Shown: positions 22,844 to 34,828, counted from the first letter of the stretch. The stretch is 64,000 bases of DNA from Lactarius indigo (GCA_025766275.1 JAFKAC010000007.1:868001-932000); one strand, 5' to 3'. The notes: a model not told the origin generated them from the sequence alone. A program made the numbers and translations.

Positions 22844-23774
22844 TGGCTGACCTTCTCAACGACACCGATATCGACTTCGACCGCGCCGCCTCTGCATTTC
22901 CAGATATATCCCTAGATGGGGACAATGATATTCCTACTTTCACATCCCCGCCCCCAGCCGTCCACCTCCCCGCTGCTGGCCCATTCGACTTGGATGCCTT
23001 TGGCAGCCCCGCGCCTCCCCCAAGGGAAGTAAAAGTTACAGGTCACGATGACGAGGAGATCGAAAAATTCGAGAGTGATTTCCCGGAGCTCGATATGCCG
23101 CAGGTACTTCCAGCGCGACCGAGTTTTCCACCAGCTGATGACGACACTGCAGGAGGCCGGTCCCCCCATCACCCAACCCACCTTCGGCGCTGTGCCGCCT
23201 TTCGCGCCGCGTCCACAGCCTCTCTCCGCAACCCCCATCTTGACCCAGCAGATCGACGCCGAGGAACCCGAGGTCATCAGGTGCCTCTTTGTTACTTTTG
23301 CCATATTATGCAAGTCAGACTCACCTGCGAGTTTTTTTTTTTTTGACAGGAAATGGCGCGAACGCCAGGCTGACGAGATCAAGGCGCGTGACGAGAGGTC
23401 TAAAGCGCGTCGTCAGGAAACCATTTCAAAGGCCGAGCGCTCGATTGACCAATTTTATGGGGAATACACTGGCAAGCGCGAAAGCCAGATTCGCGAAAAC
23501 AAGTGTGTTCATTTCGCCTCTACAATGTCTTTATTTTATTTACTAATGAACTCGAAACAGAGATTCGGAAGCTGAGCATGTCGCATCCCAGATCGATGCG
23601 CTGTCGCGCGGTACGACATGGGATCGTATCTGCGAGCTTGTCGAACTCCAAAATTCGCAAAGTAAAACGCTTGCGCGTGCTGGACCGGGAACGACAGAAC
23701 TTTCTCGGTTTCGTGAGGTGCTTTTGCGCCTGCGGCGCGAAGGTACGAGCGCACCCGGCGCGGCGGGGTACTGA
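22843..23774 (+). CDS. CLC1: Clathrin light chain
   Basis: Exons 22843-23103, 23153-23280, 23350-23502 and 23561-23774; phases 0, 2, 2; 251 residues. The first exon begins MADLLNDTDIDFDRAASAF and contains the acidic conserved core EEIEKFESDFPELD. Exon 2 is Pro-rich and ends TQQIDAEEPEVI. Exon 3 carries the heavy-chain-binding helix: KWRERQADEIKARDERSKA, followed by SIDQFYGEYTGKRE. Exon 4 has TTWDRICELVEL and TELSRFREVLLRLRREG, the usual C-terminal region. It binds clathrin heavy chain at coated pits and trans-Golgi/endosomal membranes, regulating coat assembly. Length fits fungal light chains. Converges with the lipase gene; 202 bp separate the stops. Confidence 0.95.
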
Positions 23775-23976
23775 GCCGCGAGAGCTACTATACTTTCCCT
23801 AGAACAATAGTTCATGGATTAACAGGTTATATTACACGATCGAGAATGAGTATGGCATGTTCGACCATCATAAAACTAGACGACGGTGATGATAGAAATG
23901 TAGCGGGAGACAAGGGCACATCCCAGCCACCTGCTCTTGACGACATGTCCCATATATAAGATATCGATCGTCATAA

Positions 23977-25252
23977 TTAGAGCTTGGCCTGTGTGGCGTC
24001 TCCAGCTGCAGTGGGGAAGTGCGCCTCGGCCCATGCTATGCATTCATCTACGAATTTCTCCTTAACGCCGTCTGGCTCGTTCTGAAGTTCGTGATATCCA
24101 CCCTGGAGGATGAACGCGGTTAGACCTCCGCAGTATCACAAACAAAAATCAGTGGGGGCAAACCTCATAGAGCGCTATCCTCTTGTCGTCAGCGGGAACC
24201 TTCTCAATGAATTGCTTTGCGGTCTCCACAGAGCAAACCTGTATGATCACGTGATAAATGCACAGTAGTCAAAGACGCAAAACCGACGTACCATGTCTTC
24301 GGTACCGTGCACAACCAAGACCTACGATACATTAGCATTGTAGAGATGAAAGCCAGCGAAATAATCGTACTGGGAGCGCAGTAGGCCACTTTTTGTAGTC
24401 CTTGGTAATCAAGTTCTCGCCCTGAGTAACATTTGCATCAACCACGCCGACTCAACCTGGTAAAAAAACAACCGCACCCTGTTGAGCATGTCATCAACTA
24501 CGCGCAGAGACGCGCTGCGGCGAATGAGCGGGTCATTCTCGTTATCCTTTACTACTTCTGGGTCGTGAGAAAGGTACTGAAAGGAGCGTGAGGAGTTTCC
24601 AGTGGGTCACCCCAGCAAAGGTGACACAATAACGACAATCGTACCTTGGCTTCGACAGCCGCAGGAATATTCTGGTTTGGGAGGATGGCACGAACTCGAC
24701 TGCCAAGCCAGCGTGCTACGCCCGCAGGAGGCTTGGTGAGGCGTATGCACGGGCTAGTCGCTATGATGCCAGAGAGTTGCGAGACGCTATCCTGGGTATT
24801 GGCACGCGTCGCAAACGACAGGACCAACCCGCCACCCTGGTTCGTGTCAGCCGCGTGCATGATGCAATGTCTCTATTTAGGGGAGAAGAGCGACGTACCA
24901 TAGAATGACCCATGAGGAATAGGGGTATGGTGGGATTCGCCTCTTGAGCGACGCGTAGGGCCCATGCGATATCTGGAATTTGGTCCGTGTCACCTGTCCG
25001 ACCGTATACCGCGCCGGGAGACTTCTTCGAATCGAGTGCAGTACGTCCAAAGCCGCGCTGGTCAAACGTGAAGATGACAAAACCCCTCTCGGCCCAGCGC
25101 TTGTGCACGTGTTCGTAGCGCGCAATGTGTTCGATGAAACCGTGGATGAATACGACGACGCCGCGTGGGGAGCCAGAGGCCGGAGTGTAGGTGCGTGTGT
25201 AGAAGGAGGAAGCCTTGGGACCGGGAATCCATGCCTCTGTGAAGTCGGACAT
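23977..25252 (-). CDS. Monoacylglycerol lipase (alpha/beta hydrolase)
   Basis: Seven exons: 25252-24899, 24836-24645, 24576-24478, 24421-24371, 24321-24292, 24238-24164 and 24102-23977; all joins phase 0; 308 residues. Residues 32-41 (RGVVVFIHGF) form the oxyanion region. GHSMGG holds the nucleophile Ser117, and an intron interrupts the motif just after the Met codon. VLVVHGTEDM supplies Asp241 and GGYHELQNE supplies His271. These match the monoglyceride-lipase family (yeast Yju3, mammalian MGL), which releases glycerol and a fatty acid from monoacylglycerol. No signal peptide, so probably cytosolic or lipid-droplet associated. The C-terminus (TQAKL) is not a clear targeting signal. Start is the first ATG in the frame. 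Confidence 0.93.
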
Positions 25253-26931
25253 GGTCAAGGTTGTGGTGTGAGTTGGGGAAGGTCCCTGCGTCGGAACACA
25301 GCTTCCAGGAACTCCTTTTATCTTCTCAGGTTACGCTCGTGTCGGCCTCCAAGTCACGTTGGGGTTACGTGGTGTCACTCGCCCGAGGGCTGAGGCTAAC
25401 TTGAAGCTCAGCTCAGCCTGAGACTCGGCTGAACGCAGCTTGACCCAAAAATGCCAGGCCAGTATGTACAATGACACTTACGTTGTCACAGATTCTGAAT
25501 TCCAAACATGAGTCTCAGTTGCTGTCCTATCGTCCTTCAATAAGCTCAAGCGCGCTCATGAGCGAGGCGACCGACATATTGTTACCTCGCAACTCCTACA
25601 GCAGTGTGGGAAACGGGACTGCGAACCAAAGCGCAAGGTCGGCGCTGGTCAGCGACGGACCGTACTCCACTCTTCTCATCTGCCCCAACCAACAATGCAC
25701 TCAAACAGGAGTGATTTGAACTTGCTAAGGTATCCAATCAACGCACTAGCGTACTGAGGGATGGCTATGTGCACTAGCACTGTACCGCTTTGTCCGGTCT
25801 TCGCAAGGGTCCTCGTCAGCAAAGTTCAGCAGCAGAGCGCAGATGGAGAAAGGCAGATGCCTTGGCATTTGGGTGAGTCCCAAACTCGATCCCCGCAGGC
25901 GCTGGCTCGACCCGACTTTAATAATTCCGCGGGCGATAGTAAACAATCGATTACGTTCTGAAGTACACTCTGGGGATCTGCGCGCCGCCGTTATTGCCAG
26001 CCGTACACCGGTACCCAGGTCAACTAGGGAGGATAACGAGTCGCAGCTTTCCGGCCCTTCCAACTACTGCCGTGGTCCCTCCCTGACGAACCAATGATAC
26101 TTTATATCCAAAGACAAGCACAGCAAATCCCGGTCCTGTTTCAGACCCAGAGAAGGTAGCGAGCGCTGAACCCGCTCCAGGAATCTTGTCCTGCTTCGTT
26201 CGCCGAACTGTGCTCGCTTTACGGCACGCTAGGTTTCATGCCCCCTGTGCTAAACCTGCTACTTATGGGAGTTTCGACGAAGAGAGCCTATTAGTTGGCG
26301 CCATTGGCCTTGCTGCCACCAGAGCCACTCAGGTATGTCTCGTCAATATCCCTATTACCCTAATGGAATCGAAAAAAAAATGTTTTTCAGGATATTGATA
26401 CGAGCTCGTCTGTTGTCAACTCTGTCATGGTTCGGTAATTTAATTCAATACTTTGTATTTTGTATTGCTGCCGTGTTTTTATCTCGATCCAAAGATCCAT
26501 CATCTGTAGTGCAACCCCTTCCTTCTTCGTGGGCATTGGGTGGACCCAATGATCGGATTCTGAGTGATATTCGCCTTCCGATTGCTGTGGTACACAAGAG
26601 TTTCTGTTTCGCTTTTACAGCAACGGCACTTAGTTTCCGAGTTCGAAGTGCTGAGCCCTGTCTGAATTGGCTTTTGAGGATTGCATGTCTGAAGGCTTGA
26701 TTTCTTCTCTTGAATCAGATCAGCAGTGCTGTTGGCCAGGTAGCATTTGTGAAGGCCGCGACCTGGCCCTTTCCTACCCAGAGATGGTGTCCTTAAGGAG
26801 TAATCAAATAGCCGATCGACCATCGGTTTTCCCGGGCCGCCTGCCTTGTCGACCGCTTGCGCTGACCAGTTCGGGCAACCCTTGGACAAGGGACAAGAGG
26901 GATAGGTTACACCTACCCTCCTTTCGTTGCC
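25253..26931. other. Intergenic between lipase and ERV2
   Basis: About 1.7 kb, locally AT-rich around 26370-26480, with no gene, repeat or RNA that I can support. Confidence 0.45.
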
Positions 26932-27881
26932 ATGATATCCCGCTTTACTAGACTTTTTATTTGTGTCGTTCTCGCTCTCGTATGTCAATCCACTAAACTC
27001 CTGCCTGCTTAACGCCCACCAACTGAAATGCCAAGCTCCTGTTTGCCTCGGTCACGCTACTCCACCATCCGGCCTCCAATCACGTCGACCTTCAAACAGG
27101 CGAGGTCTTTGGCGACGGTGGCGTTGAGAAGGATTTTCACGCGCTCCCTATCTCAATCCACGATTCGCCTCCTTCTGTGTCCCATGCAACGGGAGGTGTC
27201 ATCATGTCGAAGCTGGGGAACGCAACGACAAAGTGAGTCGTCCCTCCGCCACGTCTTGCGCTGCGGAAATGTGACGCATATTCGTAGAGCCGCCTTGGGT
27301 CGTGCGACGTGGAAATTACTGTAAGTCGATGCGCTCGAATTCAGCCTCGGTCTGGCCTCACCCGACTTGTGCCACAGTCACACGATGACGCTCAGATACC
27401 CTGAGGTACTTATTGTTGCGCCCAATCGTTGATCCGACAACCCCAGTTGACACCATACTAGCATCCGACAGAGGACGAACGCGAGGCGCTCAAGTCTTAT
27501 TTCTACCTAACTTCGCGTCTATATCCATGCGGCGAGTGCGCCGCAGAATTTCAGCAACTGTTAGCGAAGTTCCCCCCTCAGACATCGTCCCGTCTCACTG
27601 CTTCCTCCTGGTATGGTTTAGCTACTCGCGCGCCGTTGCAAGACTGAATTTTCCTCAGGCTATGTCACTTGCACAACCAAGTCAATGAACGCTTAAAAAA
27701 ACCTGCTTTTGACTGTGCACATCTCGATGAAGAGTATGATTGTGGCTGTGGTGACGATCCTAAGACCTCGTCTGCCTCATCGGTTGCTTCCAGCTCTACT
27801 GCGAGCCCCGAATCTGGACATGTCCCGAGCGGGACCAAGGACAAATTGACTGGCGCAGATCTCATCAAGGGTGGGCGCTGA
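26932..27881 (+). CDS. ERV2: Erv2-type FAD-linked sulfhydryl oxidase
   Basis: Exons 26932-26979, 27036-27232, 27288-27320, 27378-27405, 27462-27610 and 27659-27881; phases 0, 2, 2, 0, 2; 225 residues. The N-terminus (FTRLFICVVLAL, LLFASVTLL) is a signal anchor, so the enzyme would sit in the ER lumen. The catalytic domain follows: ALGRATWKLLHTMTLRYPE with the FAD-binding Trp and His, YPCGECAAEF with the redox pair Cys125/Cys128, and HNQVNERLKKPAFDCAHLDE plus YDCGC. Erv2 passes electrons from protein dithiols through FAD to oxygen, making disulfides. The C-terminus is a Ser-rich extension. Its 3' end (from mid exon 5) was copied to about 30 kb as a pseudogene. Converges with GH71-A; 118 bp between stops. 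Confidence 0.93.
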
Positions 27882-29846
27882 GATCTGAGATCCCACCACA
27901 TGTACCTCCTTGCTTCATCAGACCTTTCGTGTATTCGTATGTATGGGATCGACTGGATGTCATTGTTGTTGGACGTGTTGTTGTTTCGCAGGGTGTCTGC
28001 TATTCGGAAGCTGCCACATATGCATTGAAGTTGTACACTTCTGGTTCGGCTTGGAACCGATATTCCTGCGGGTGGCACTGCGCTACCACGACTCCATCGC
28101 GTACCAACTCTGCCCGCATACCGTGACCAGTCCTCAGTGGATAAGACAGCTTCGACACGCCAGCAAAACAGCGGAAATGGCGCGGTTGCTCATCACCTGC
28201 TGCAAGGAGGACAATGCAAGGGGCGCGAGCCAAGACAACCACCCAAAATTTATCTTCCGCCTACGATGGGCTGAGTCTCGATAGAGTCTGGTGATCATTC
28301 CGGACTCACCAGCTGCCAGTCTCGCGGGCGAGGGACTGTGTCAGGCGCGGTGGCTGCCTTTGGATGTGGCCGTGCCCAAACAAACAGCTTATCACGCTCG
28401 ACTGGTGGCATGCGGCCCTCTTTGAACGCGCGCGCAAAGTATGCGTTGAGAGCGAGCCACGCCGTGTGAGGGAAACCATCGACCCATGCTTGAGAGTTTG
28501 GCTGGGCGCCGCGCACAGGAGCTAAATAATGCGATTCCCCATAATCTTATACAATTGATGTTAATCAACATGCGCCTCCTATGGCCCAGGCAGGAAAAGC
28601 TCACCATTCCAAGAAATGACCTGTACGATATCAACGGCATTCCGGTGAGCGAGTAATTGCTCCCAACGTCGGACGAGTAGCCAGTCGTCACTGCGGTAGA
28701 TCCACTATGGACTATGTAGTCTTACGGGACGGAGAAGGGACAAGAACCCACATTCTTATTCCACGAGTCTGGTCCATAATGCTGGGGGCCGTTGAGACAC
28801 GCTCGCGGTGTATAAAGATCCTTACCGTGAAAAACCAAGGAGATACAGCTGCCATGTATGTACGCCCTCCCAGGTGGTGGAGGTGGTGGAGGTCTGTGTC
28901 CAACGCAGGACACTCAACTTCCTCTCTCGGTGAATCTGGGGTGAGGTGTATAGGCCAACAGCCATTCCACTGACGACAACACGGTGGTCAATATAGATAG
29001 TGTATGAAATGTGGATTTAACAGATACGTGGAAAATGCCATCCACAGGCGTGAGTGCAGGATAACGCGCAGGATCGATGAATAAGGCCGGGATAAGGTGG
29101 ATCTAGAGTTCGGATTTGTCACGGTAATTGTAAGACCATTGGCAACAGGGCTCGGTGTTGGCTTACCGGGCACACGCGTTCCATCGCTGACCGAGCGAAC
29201 TTCCAGGCCTCGGTGATTGAGGTTTGCCCAAACCTGCACTGGTCGCCAGCGAATGTAGAAACCAAGGCTCGCCGATAGTACAAGAACTGGTTGGGATGGT
29301 GCCCGACAAGCTCCATGTAGTGGTGCAGGAGCTCGGCATCTGCCTCGGTATCTCCAGGTATGGAACTGCGAACAAGGAATGCCAGTGGGCCGCGTCACTC
29401 GTGGCGTAAATCCTACGTCCCGTGGAGAGCTCACGTCATGTCAAAGCTGAGGAAAAGTTTGAAACCCGTCTGCAGTCGTTTTGCGGTCGCATAGCAGTCA
29501 GCTACACGTGCCTTCTGCCAATCTTCACGTCCGATATTTAGCGCAAAGGCATCGCTGTTGAGATCGGATGTCCTGTTTGTGAAATATCACTGGAATTTGG
29601 TGGAGACTCACAAACCATGGGCCTGTGCCAGCCGGATGTCGGCCTCCCAGTCACCAGGGCTGTAGGGCTGTATAGAGGGCCCAAGTTAACGAGGTAAAGT
29701 TATTCCGGAGAGGATGCCTAAGCACGTAGGTATTCCCGACCATGAAGCTCGTATTTGGTTCAGTCAAATGGGTTATCTCAAGTGCCTCTAAGGAACGCAA
29801 TTACTGGCATACGACAAACTTTCGCCGACTTGCTGAATCCATGTGT
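27526..29846. repeat. 2.3 kb direct duplication, copy A
   Basis: Begins inside ERV2 exon 5 at the catgcggcgagtgcg word and ends just past the GH71-A start codon. The second copy is 30011-32318. Confidence 0.85.
28000..29842 (-). CDS. GH71 alpha-1,3-glucanase, copy A
   Basis: Eleven exons: 29842-29820, 29747-29726, 29667-29612, 29572-29435, 29365-29167, 29102-29028, 28969-28826, 28781-28752, 28704-28605, 28545-28310 and 28260-28000; 427 residues, every phase consistent. Family hallmarks in order: FMVGNTYPYSPGDWEADI, DAFALNIGREDW, LFLSFDMTSIP, HHPNQFLYYRRALVSTFAGD, VDGIFHWNGCWP, MAAVSPWFFTHYG, WNKNWIYRSDDW, ISWNDYGESHYLAPVRGAQP and FVWARPHPKA. GH71 enzymes hydrolyse alpha-1,3-glucan of fungal walls. 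No signal peptide is visible in this model; the 7-codon first exon (MDSASRR) may not be the true start, or the product may be intracellular. Confidence 0.88.
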
Positions 29847-30010
29847 GTAGAGATTTGGTGCGGAGTCAGTCGGATATATGAACAACGCGTGAGCGTTGGA
29901 GGTCCGGAGGAGGTTGTATGTGCTCATCTCCACAATATTATTCAAAGATAATCGTTTAGCTACGATAAGATTGAAATTACCTAATATTTCGGTCTAGCTT
30001 GGTTTGTTGG

Positions 30011-30360
30011 CATGCGGCGAGTGCGCTGCAGAATTTCAGCAACTCTTGAAGTTCCCCCCCGCAGACATCGTCCCGTCTCACCGCTTCCTCCTGGTATGGC
30101 GTAGATAATCGCGCACCGTTGCAAGACTGAATTTTCTCAAGCTATGTTACTTGCACAACCAAGTCAATGAACGCTTAAAGAAACCTACTTTTGATTGTGC
30201 ACACCTTGATGAAGAGTATGATTGCGGGTGTGATGACGATCCTAAGACCTCGTCTGCCTCATTACATGCTTCTGGCTACTACGAGCCCTGGATTTGGACA
30301 TGTCCCGAGCGGGACCAAGGACGAATTGACTAGCACCGATCTCATCAAGGGTGGGCGTTG
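30011..30360 (+). pseudogene. Truncated ERV2 pseudogene
   Basis: Duplicate of the 3' half of ERV2, starting at the CGEC codons of exon 5 and lacking everything upstream. It has a 3-nt loss and a 1-nt gain in the C-run at 30053-30060, which shifts the frame. A later indel also shifts the Ser-rich tail, ending in an early stop after RDQGRID. It has no promoter or signal anchor of its own. Best read as a by-product of the GH71 duplication. Confidence 0.85.
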
Positions 30361-30479
30361 AGATCTGAGATCCCACCACATATACCTCCTTGCTTCATCA
30401 GACCTTTCGTGTATTCGTATGTATGGGATCGACTGGTTGTTATTGTTGTTGGGCGTGTTGTTGTTTCGCAGGGTGTCTG

Positions 30480-32314
30480 CTATTCGGAAGCTGCCACATA
30501 TGCATTGAAGTTGTACACTTTCGGTTCAGCTTGGAACCGATATTCCTGCGGGTGGCACTGCACTACCATAACTCCATCACGTACCAACTCTGCCCGCATA
30601 CCGTGACCAATTCTCAGTGAACAAGATAGCTTCGACACGCCAGCAAAACAGCGGAAATGGCGCGGTTGCTCATCACCTGCTGCAAGGAGGACAATGCAAG
30701 GGGCGCGAGCCAAGACAACCACCCAAAATTTATCTTCCGCCTATAATGTGTTGAGTCTCGATAGAGTCTGGTGATCATTCCGGACTCACCAGCTGCCAGT
30801 CTCGTGGGCGAGGCACTATGTCGGGCGCAGTGGAGGCCTTTGGATGTGGCCGTGCCCAAACAAACAGCTTATCACGCTCGACTGGTGGCATTTGGCCTTC
30901 CTTGAATGCGCGCGCGAAGTATGCGTTCAGTGCGAGCCACGCCGTGTGAGGGAAACCGTCGACCCATGCTTGAGAGTTTGGCTGGGCGCCGCGCACAGGA
31001 GCTAAATAATGCGATTCTCCATAATCTTATACAATGGGCCTCGATCAACATATGCTTCCCACGGCCCAAGCAGGAAGAGCTCACCATTCCAAGAGATGAC
31101 CCGTACGATATCAACGGCATCCCGGTGAGCAAGTAATTGTTCCCAACGTCGGACGAGTAGCCAGTCGTCACCGCGGTAGATCCACTACGGACTATGTAGC
31201 CTTACGGACGAAGAGGGGACAGGAACCCACATTCTTATTCCACGAGTCTGGTCCATAATGCTGAGGAAAATTGAGAAACGCCCTTGGTGTCATAAAATGA
31301 CCTTACCGCGAAATACCAAGGGGATACAGCTGCCATGTATGTACGCCCTCCCAGATGCCGGAGGTGGTGGAGGTCGGTGTCCAACGCAGGACACTCAACT
31401 TCCTCTCTCGGTGAATCTGGGGTGAGGTGTATAGGCCAACAGCCATTCCACTGACAACAACATGGCGGTCAATATGGATAGTGTATGAAAAGCAGGTTTG
31501 ACAGGTACGTGGAAGATGCCATCCACAGGCGTGAGTGCAGGATAACGCGCAGGATCGATGAATAAGGCCGGAATAAGGTGGATCTAGAGTTCAGATTTGT
31601 CATGGTAGTTGTAAGGCCAACAGGGCTCGGTGTTGGCTTACCGGGCACACGCGTTCCATTACTGACCGAGCGAACTTCCAGGCTTCGGTGATCAAGGTTT
31701 TCCCGAATCTGCACTGGTCGCCGGCGAATGCAGAAACCAAGGCTCGCTGATGGTACAAGAACTGGTTGGGGTGGCGCCCGACAAGCTCCATGTATTGGTG
31801 CAGGAGCTCGGCATCTACTTCCGTTTTTCCGGGTATCGAGCTGGGAACAGGGAATGCCAGTGGGTCGCGTCACTCGTGGTGCAAACCCTACGTCCCGTGG
31901 AGAGCTCACGTCATGTCAAAGCTGAGGAAAAGTTTGAAACCCGTCTGCAGTCGTTTTGCGGTCGCATAGCAGTCAGCTACACGTGCCTTCTGCCAGTTTT
32001 CACGTCCGACATTCAGCGCAAAGGCATCGCTGTTGAGATCGGACGTCCTGTTTGTGAAATATCACTGGAATTTGGTGGAGACTCACAAACCATGGGCCTG
32101 TGCCAGCCGGATGTCGGCCTCCCAGTCACCAGGGCTGTAGGGCTGTATAGAGGGCCCAAGTTAACGAGGTAAAGTTATCCGGAGAGGATGCCTAAGCACG
32201 TAGGTATTCCCGACCATGAAGCTCATATTCGGATCAGTGAAATGGGTAAGCAAGTGCCTCTAAGGAACGCAATTACTGGCACACGACAAACTTTCGCCTA
32301 CTTGCTGAATCCAT
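30480..32314 (-). CDS. GH71 alpha-1,3-glucanase, copy B
   Basis: Same eleven-exon structure as copy A and every coding exon I checked remains open: DAFALNVGRENW, FDMTSIPGKTEVDAELLH, RALVSAFAGDQCRF, VDGIFH, WNGCWP, AAVSPWYFAHYG, NKNWIYRGDDWLLVRRWE, WNDYGESHYL and FVWARPHPKA. Splice donors and acceptors are conserved; one acceptor changed from CGTAG to TATAG, which still works. Substitutions are mostly conservative, so both copies look functional. The upstream DNA differs completely from copy A after the ATG, so the two genes probably have different promoters. Predicted to cleave alpha-1,3-glucan; no signal peptide in this model. Confidence 0.86.
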
Positions 32315-32318
32315 GTGT

Positions 32319-32969
32319 TTTGGCTACAAGAACTGGGTTGAAAAAAGTAGCACAGCAGTTTGTTGCACCGTGCCCGTGCCCGGTGCCACACACTGTCAGC
32401 CTCGTGGCCCGTGGGAAACATGTCGCGGGAGTTGCCGCACTGTGGCTGGCTCCACAGAGAACAAAAGACTCGTGTCTGTCTTCAAGTTGGCTCGTGTCTT
32501 TTCTTCGAAGTCGTATCAGTCACCATGGAACTGCTCGACAGATTCTTTACGTTGGAACAATGTGCTTTGGCTTGCTGAAGAGACATGGGAACGGTGCTCA
32601 AGGAGACGACGAGAGAGAACAAATGCCAACTTGACGCACTGACCCTGGAGGCTATGAGCGCTATGGGCTTTGGGCCTCATGGAACCGGAAACACAGCAAG
32701 GTCAAACCACCCGAGAGCCAAAGCAATTTTGTTGGCCCTGTCGGGCACGAAAAGACTCACCCGGAGAAGAATTGAAGCAGCCAGCCCGAGTTCTGAGATC
32801 TGAGCTCTCAGCTGTAGATGGTCCATGCCATTTCAAAGGATCGAAATCCCAAACTTATAAAAGGCCTTATGAGTCTCAGGTCCGACCCGCGTCCTTTCTC
32901 AAGCTCAAATAGCTCATCATTTGGTACTACTAACTCGTCTGGTTACACAATACGACCTCCGGCGCACAA
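32319..32969. other. Intergenic upstream of GH71-B
   Basis: Unique DNA serving as a divergent upstream region for GH71-B and the 32970 gene. No supported gene; a TATA-like tataaaag occurs at about 32857 on the plus strand. Confidence 0.45.
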
Positions 32970-34040
32970 ATGCAGCTCTTATCCGGGGTACGTGGCTTTT
33001 CAAGGCTATATCTTATAGTGATGCTCATATGACGACTATCATAAAATAGGAAGGAGGCGTGCGGAAGACCTACACGCCTTCGCTCTCCCCGCTCGAAGTG
33101 TTGAAATCCCTCCCAGATCCGTTTGGGGTATTTGGGTGTCCTTATACCTGGCACCCCACAAGTTTTTTGGGCTCTGAGCACGACTCGGATTCGGATTCGG
33201 ACGATGGCACTGCTAGCTCCGCAACGCTCTACGAACCTCATCTCCCGGAAGATGTGGTACCTGTCGACTGGGGCGCCGCTGAGACCACGAGTTTGGTAGA
33301 TAATGCCCTTGCTTTCCAGACGAGTACTCTCGCTTTCGAAGCCAGGGCTGTCGCCAATATTACCCCGCAGGCTGGAAGCTTGCGGGCCCCCCTCAACCAC
33401 CAGGACGGCCGCGGCCGCGAACGTCCGAACCAGGTATATCACGCGCACCAAAGGGGCGCAACACCCCGATCCTACGTTCCGGCCAACGGGACGCTGGTCG
33501 TGGGTAGCCTACAAGATACCTGTCTGCTAGGCGTTGTTCACGACGCCTCCGGCCCCAAGGTGAGAGAACATGAGAGAGAAGTGTTGCCAGCCTAATCAGA
33601 GAACATAGAAGTCCCAGGGGAAGTGCACCTCTCGTCGAAAGGCCCATCCATACGGAAGGACTGTTAAACGAAGAAATTATGGACCAGAAGATTGGCTAAG
33701 CTCGGGCGATCCGAAGGAGAGGGCCGAAGACGACGACGCACTCAGTACGTGCGCTGTGTATGCCGAACGAGAGGACAACAGGCTCTTGCAAGCGCCCCTC
33801 ATGCACCCCATCGCATTGCCCGACGAGGAGAAGAGCAGTAGCGCATCCTCCGAGGAGTTCTTATACAGCGGACCGGACCTGGGGGGGTGGCTCACAGGTA
33901 CGTTCGACGGTGTCCCGAAGATGGTCACACTCGAGCACCTCGATTTCGCCTTGCCGGTGGCGTTCCCCGCGGAAGAATGGCTCTTGGCATTCCCGATAGT
34001 TGAATTGGGCAAGCAAGAGTACGGCTTGGCCTGCGAATAA
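32970..34040 (+). CDS. Hypothetical acidic protein
   Basis: Not recognised. Model: exons 32970-32987 (six codons, MQLLSG), 33050-33559 and 33609-34040, all phase 0, 319 residues. The middle exon has TYTPSLSPLEVLKSLPDPFG and an acidic Asp/Ser run (EHDSDSDSDDG); the last exon has a basic patch (SRRKAHPYGRTVKRRNYG) and then acidic segments ending ELGKQEYGLACE. No membrane segment or known motif. The alternative is a shorter ORF stopping at 33595 without the second intron. The tiny first exon is the weakest point. Converges with panB. Confidence 0.5.
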
Positions 34041-34828
34041 GCCCGAGCGTACAGAACAAGTGGGGAATACACGTACCGTGTCGTGTCGCTATTTCAGTCG
34101 TGTTGTGCTGTGTATGGACCTCAGAGGGATGTCGAATATGGACTTTACTCCCTCATTTTTATAGTGTCGAAGGGTGCACTATGATTACACTGTGGGAATG
34201 TGTTCTTGCCTTATTCATAAATGATATGTGAACTTGACCAGGACGAGAATAAGGTAACAAGGAATGAGACGAGACAAAATCGAGACAGAGCATAGTATCG
34301 TGATTGTGGTATCACGCAGCATAATCCACAACATGGTAAATACAACGGCTCTGACGTCTCGCACACACGCGAGTCGTCCGAGACTTGAAGTTCCTTGTCA
34401 TAACGCCGACATCGTTTGCACTCAGGTTGGTGTCAGTGGGTAACAACAGCCACGGTTACTGGAACAAACAAGGGCCCCTTATACTTATATCACACGCAAC
34501 ACCTTGTGCGATACAACGACAAAGGACACCTGGGAACCTGCCATGTTCCCATCTTGGATATTTGAATATTCACGTTCGCAACGGTTAACTGAGACCTAAC
34601 AATCAAAAATCTCCAGACCTTCAGGATAGGCGCTAAAAAGCGAAGTTGTGACACCTTCGGATTGAAGGCGACATCGTCAGTACGAACTTGAACTCGAACG
34701 AGCACATGGGTCAGATATACGGTTACGCATAAGAAAGTAGGCGCGTATTAACCCAAAACTACAAAAATTACAATAATCCTGTTCGTGAATCTTCAAGATC
34801 CAGATATTCTGCAGCAACACCTCTAACG
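34041..34828. other. Convergent 3' intergenic region
   Basis: AT-richer DNA between the 34040 stop and the panB stop; contains only 3' flanks as far as I can see. Confidence 0.5.

Larger units (their letters stand above)
30011..32318. repeat. 2.3 kb direct duplication, copy B
   Basis: High identity to 27526-29846 over its whole length, with scattered substitutions and small indels. Only about 165 bp of unique DNA separates the two copies. Confidence 0.85.

Noticed and set aside
27665..28078. Minus-strand 137-residue ORF
   Set aside because: Antisense to the last ERV2 exon and the end of GH71-A.
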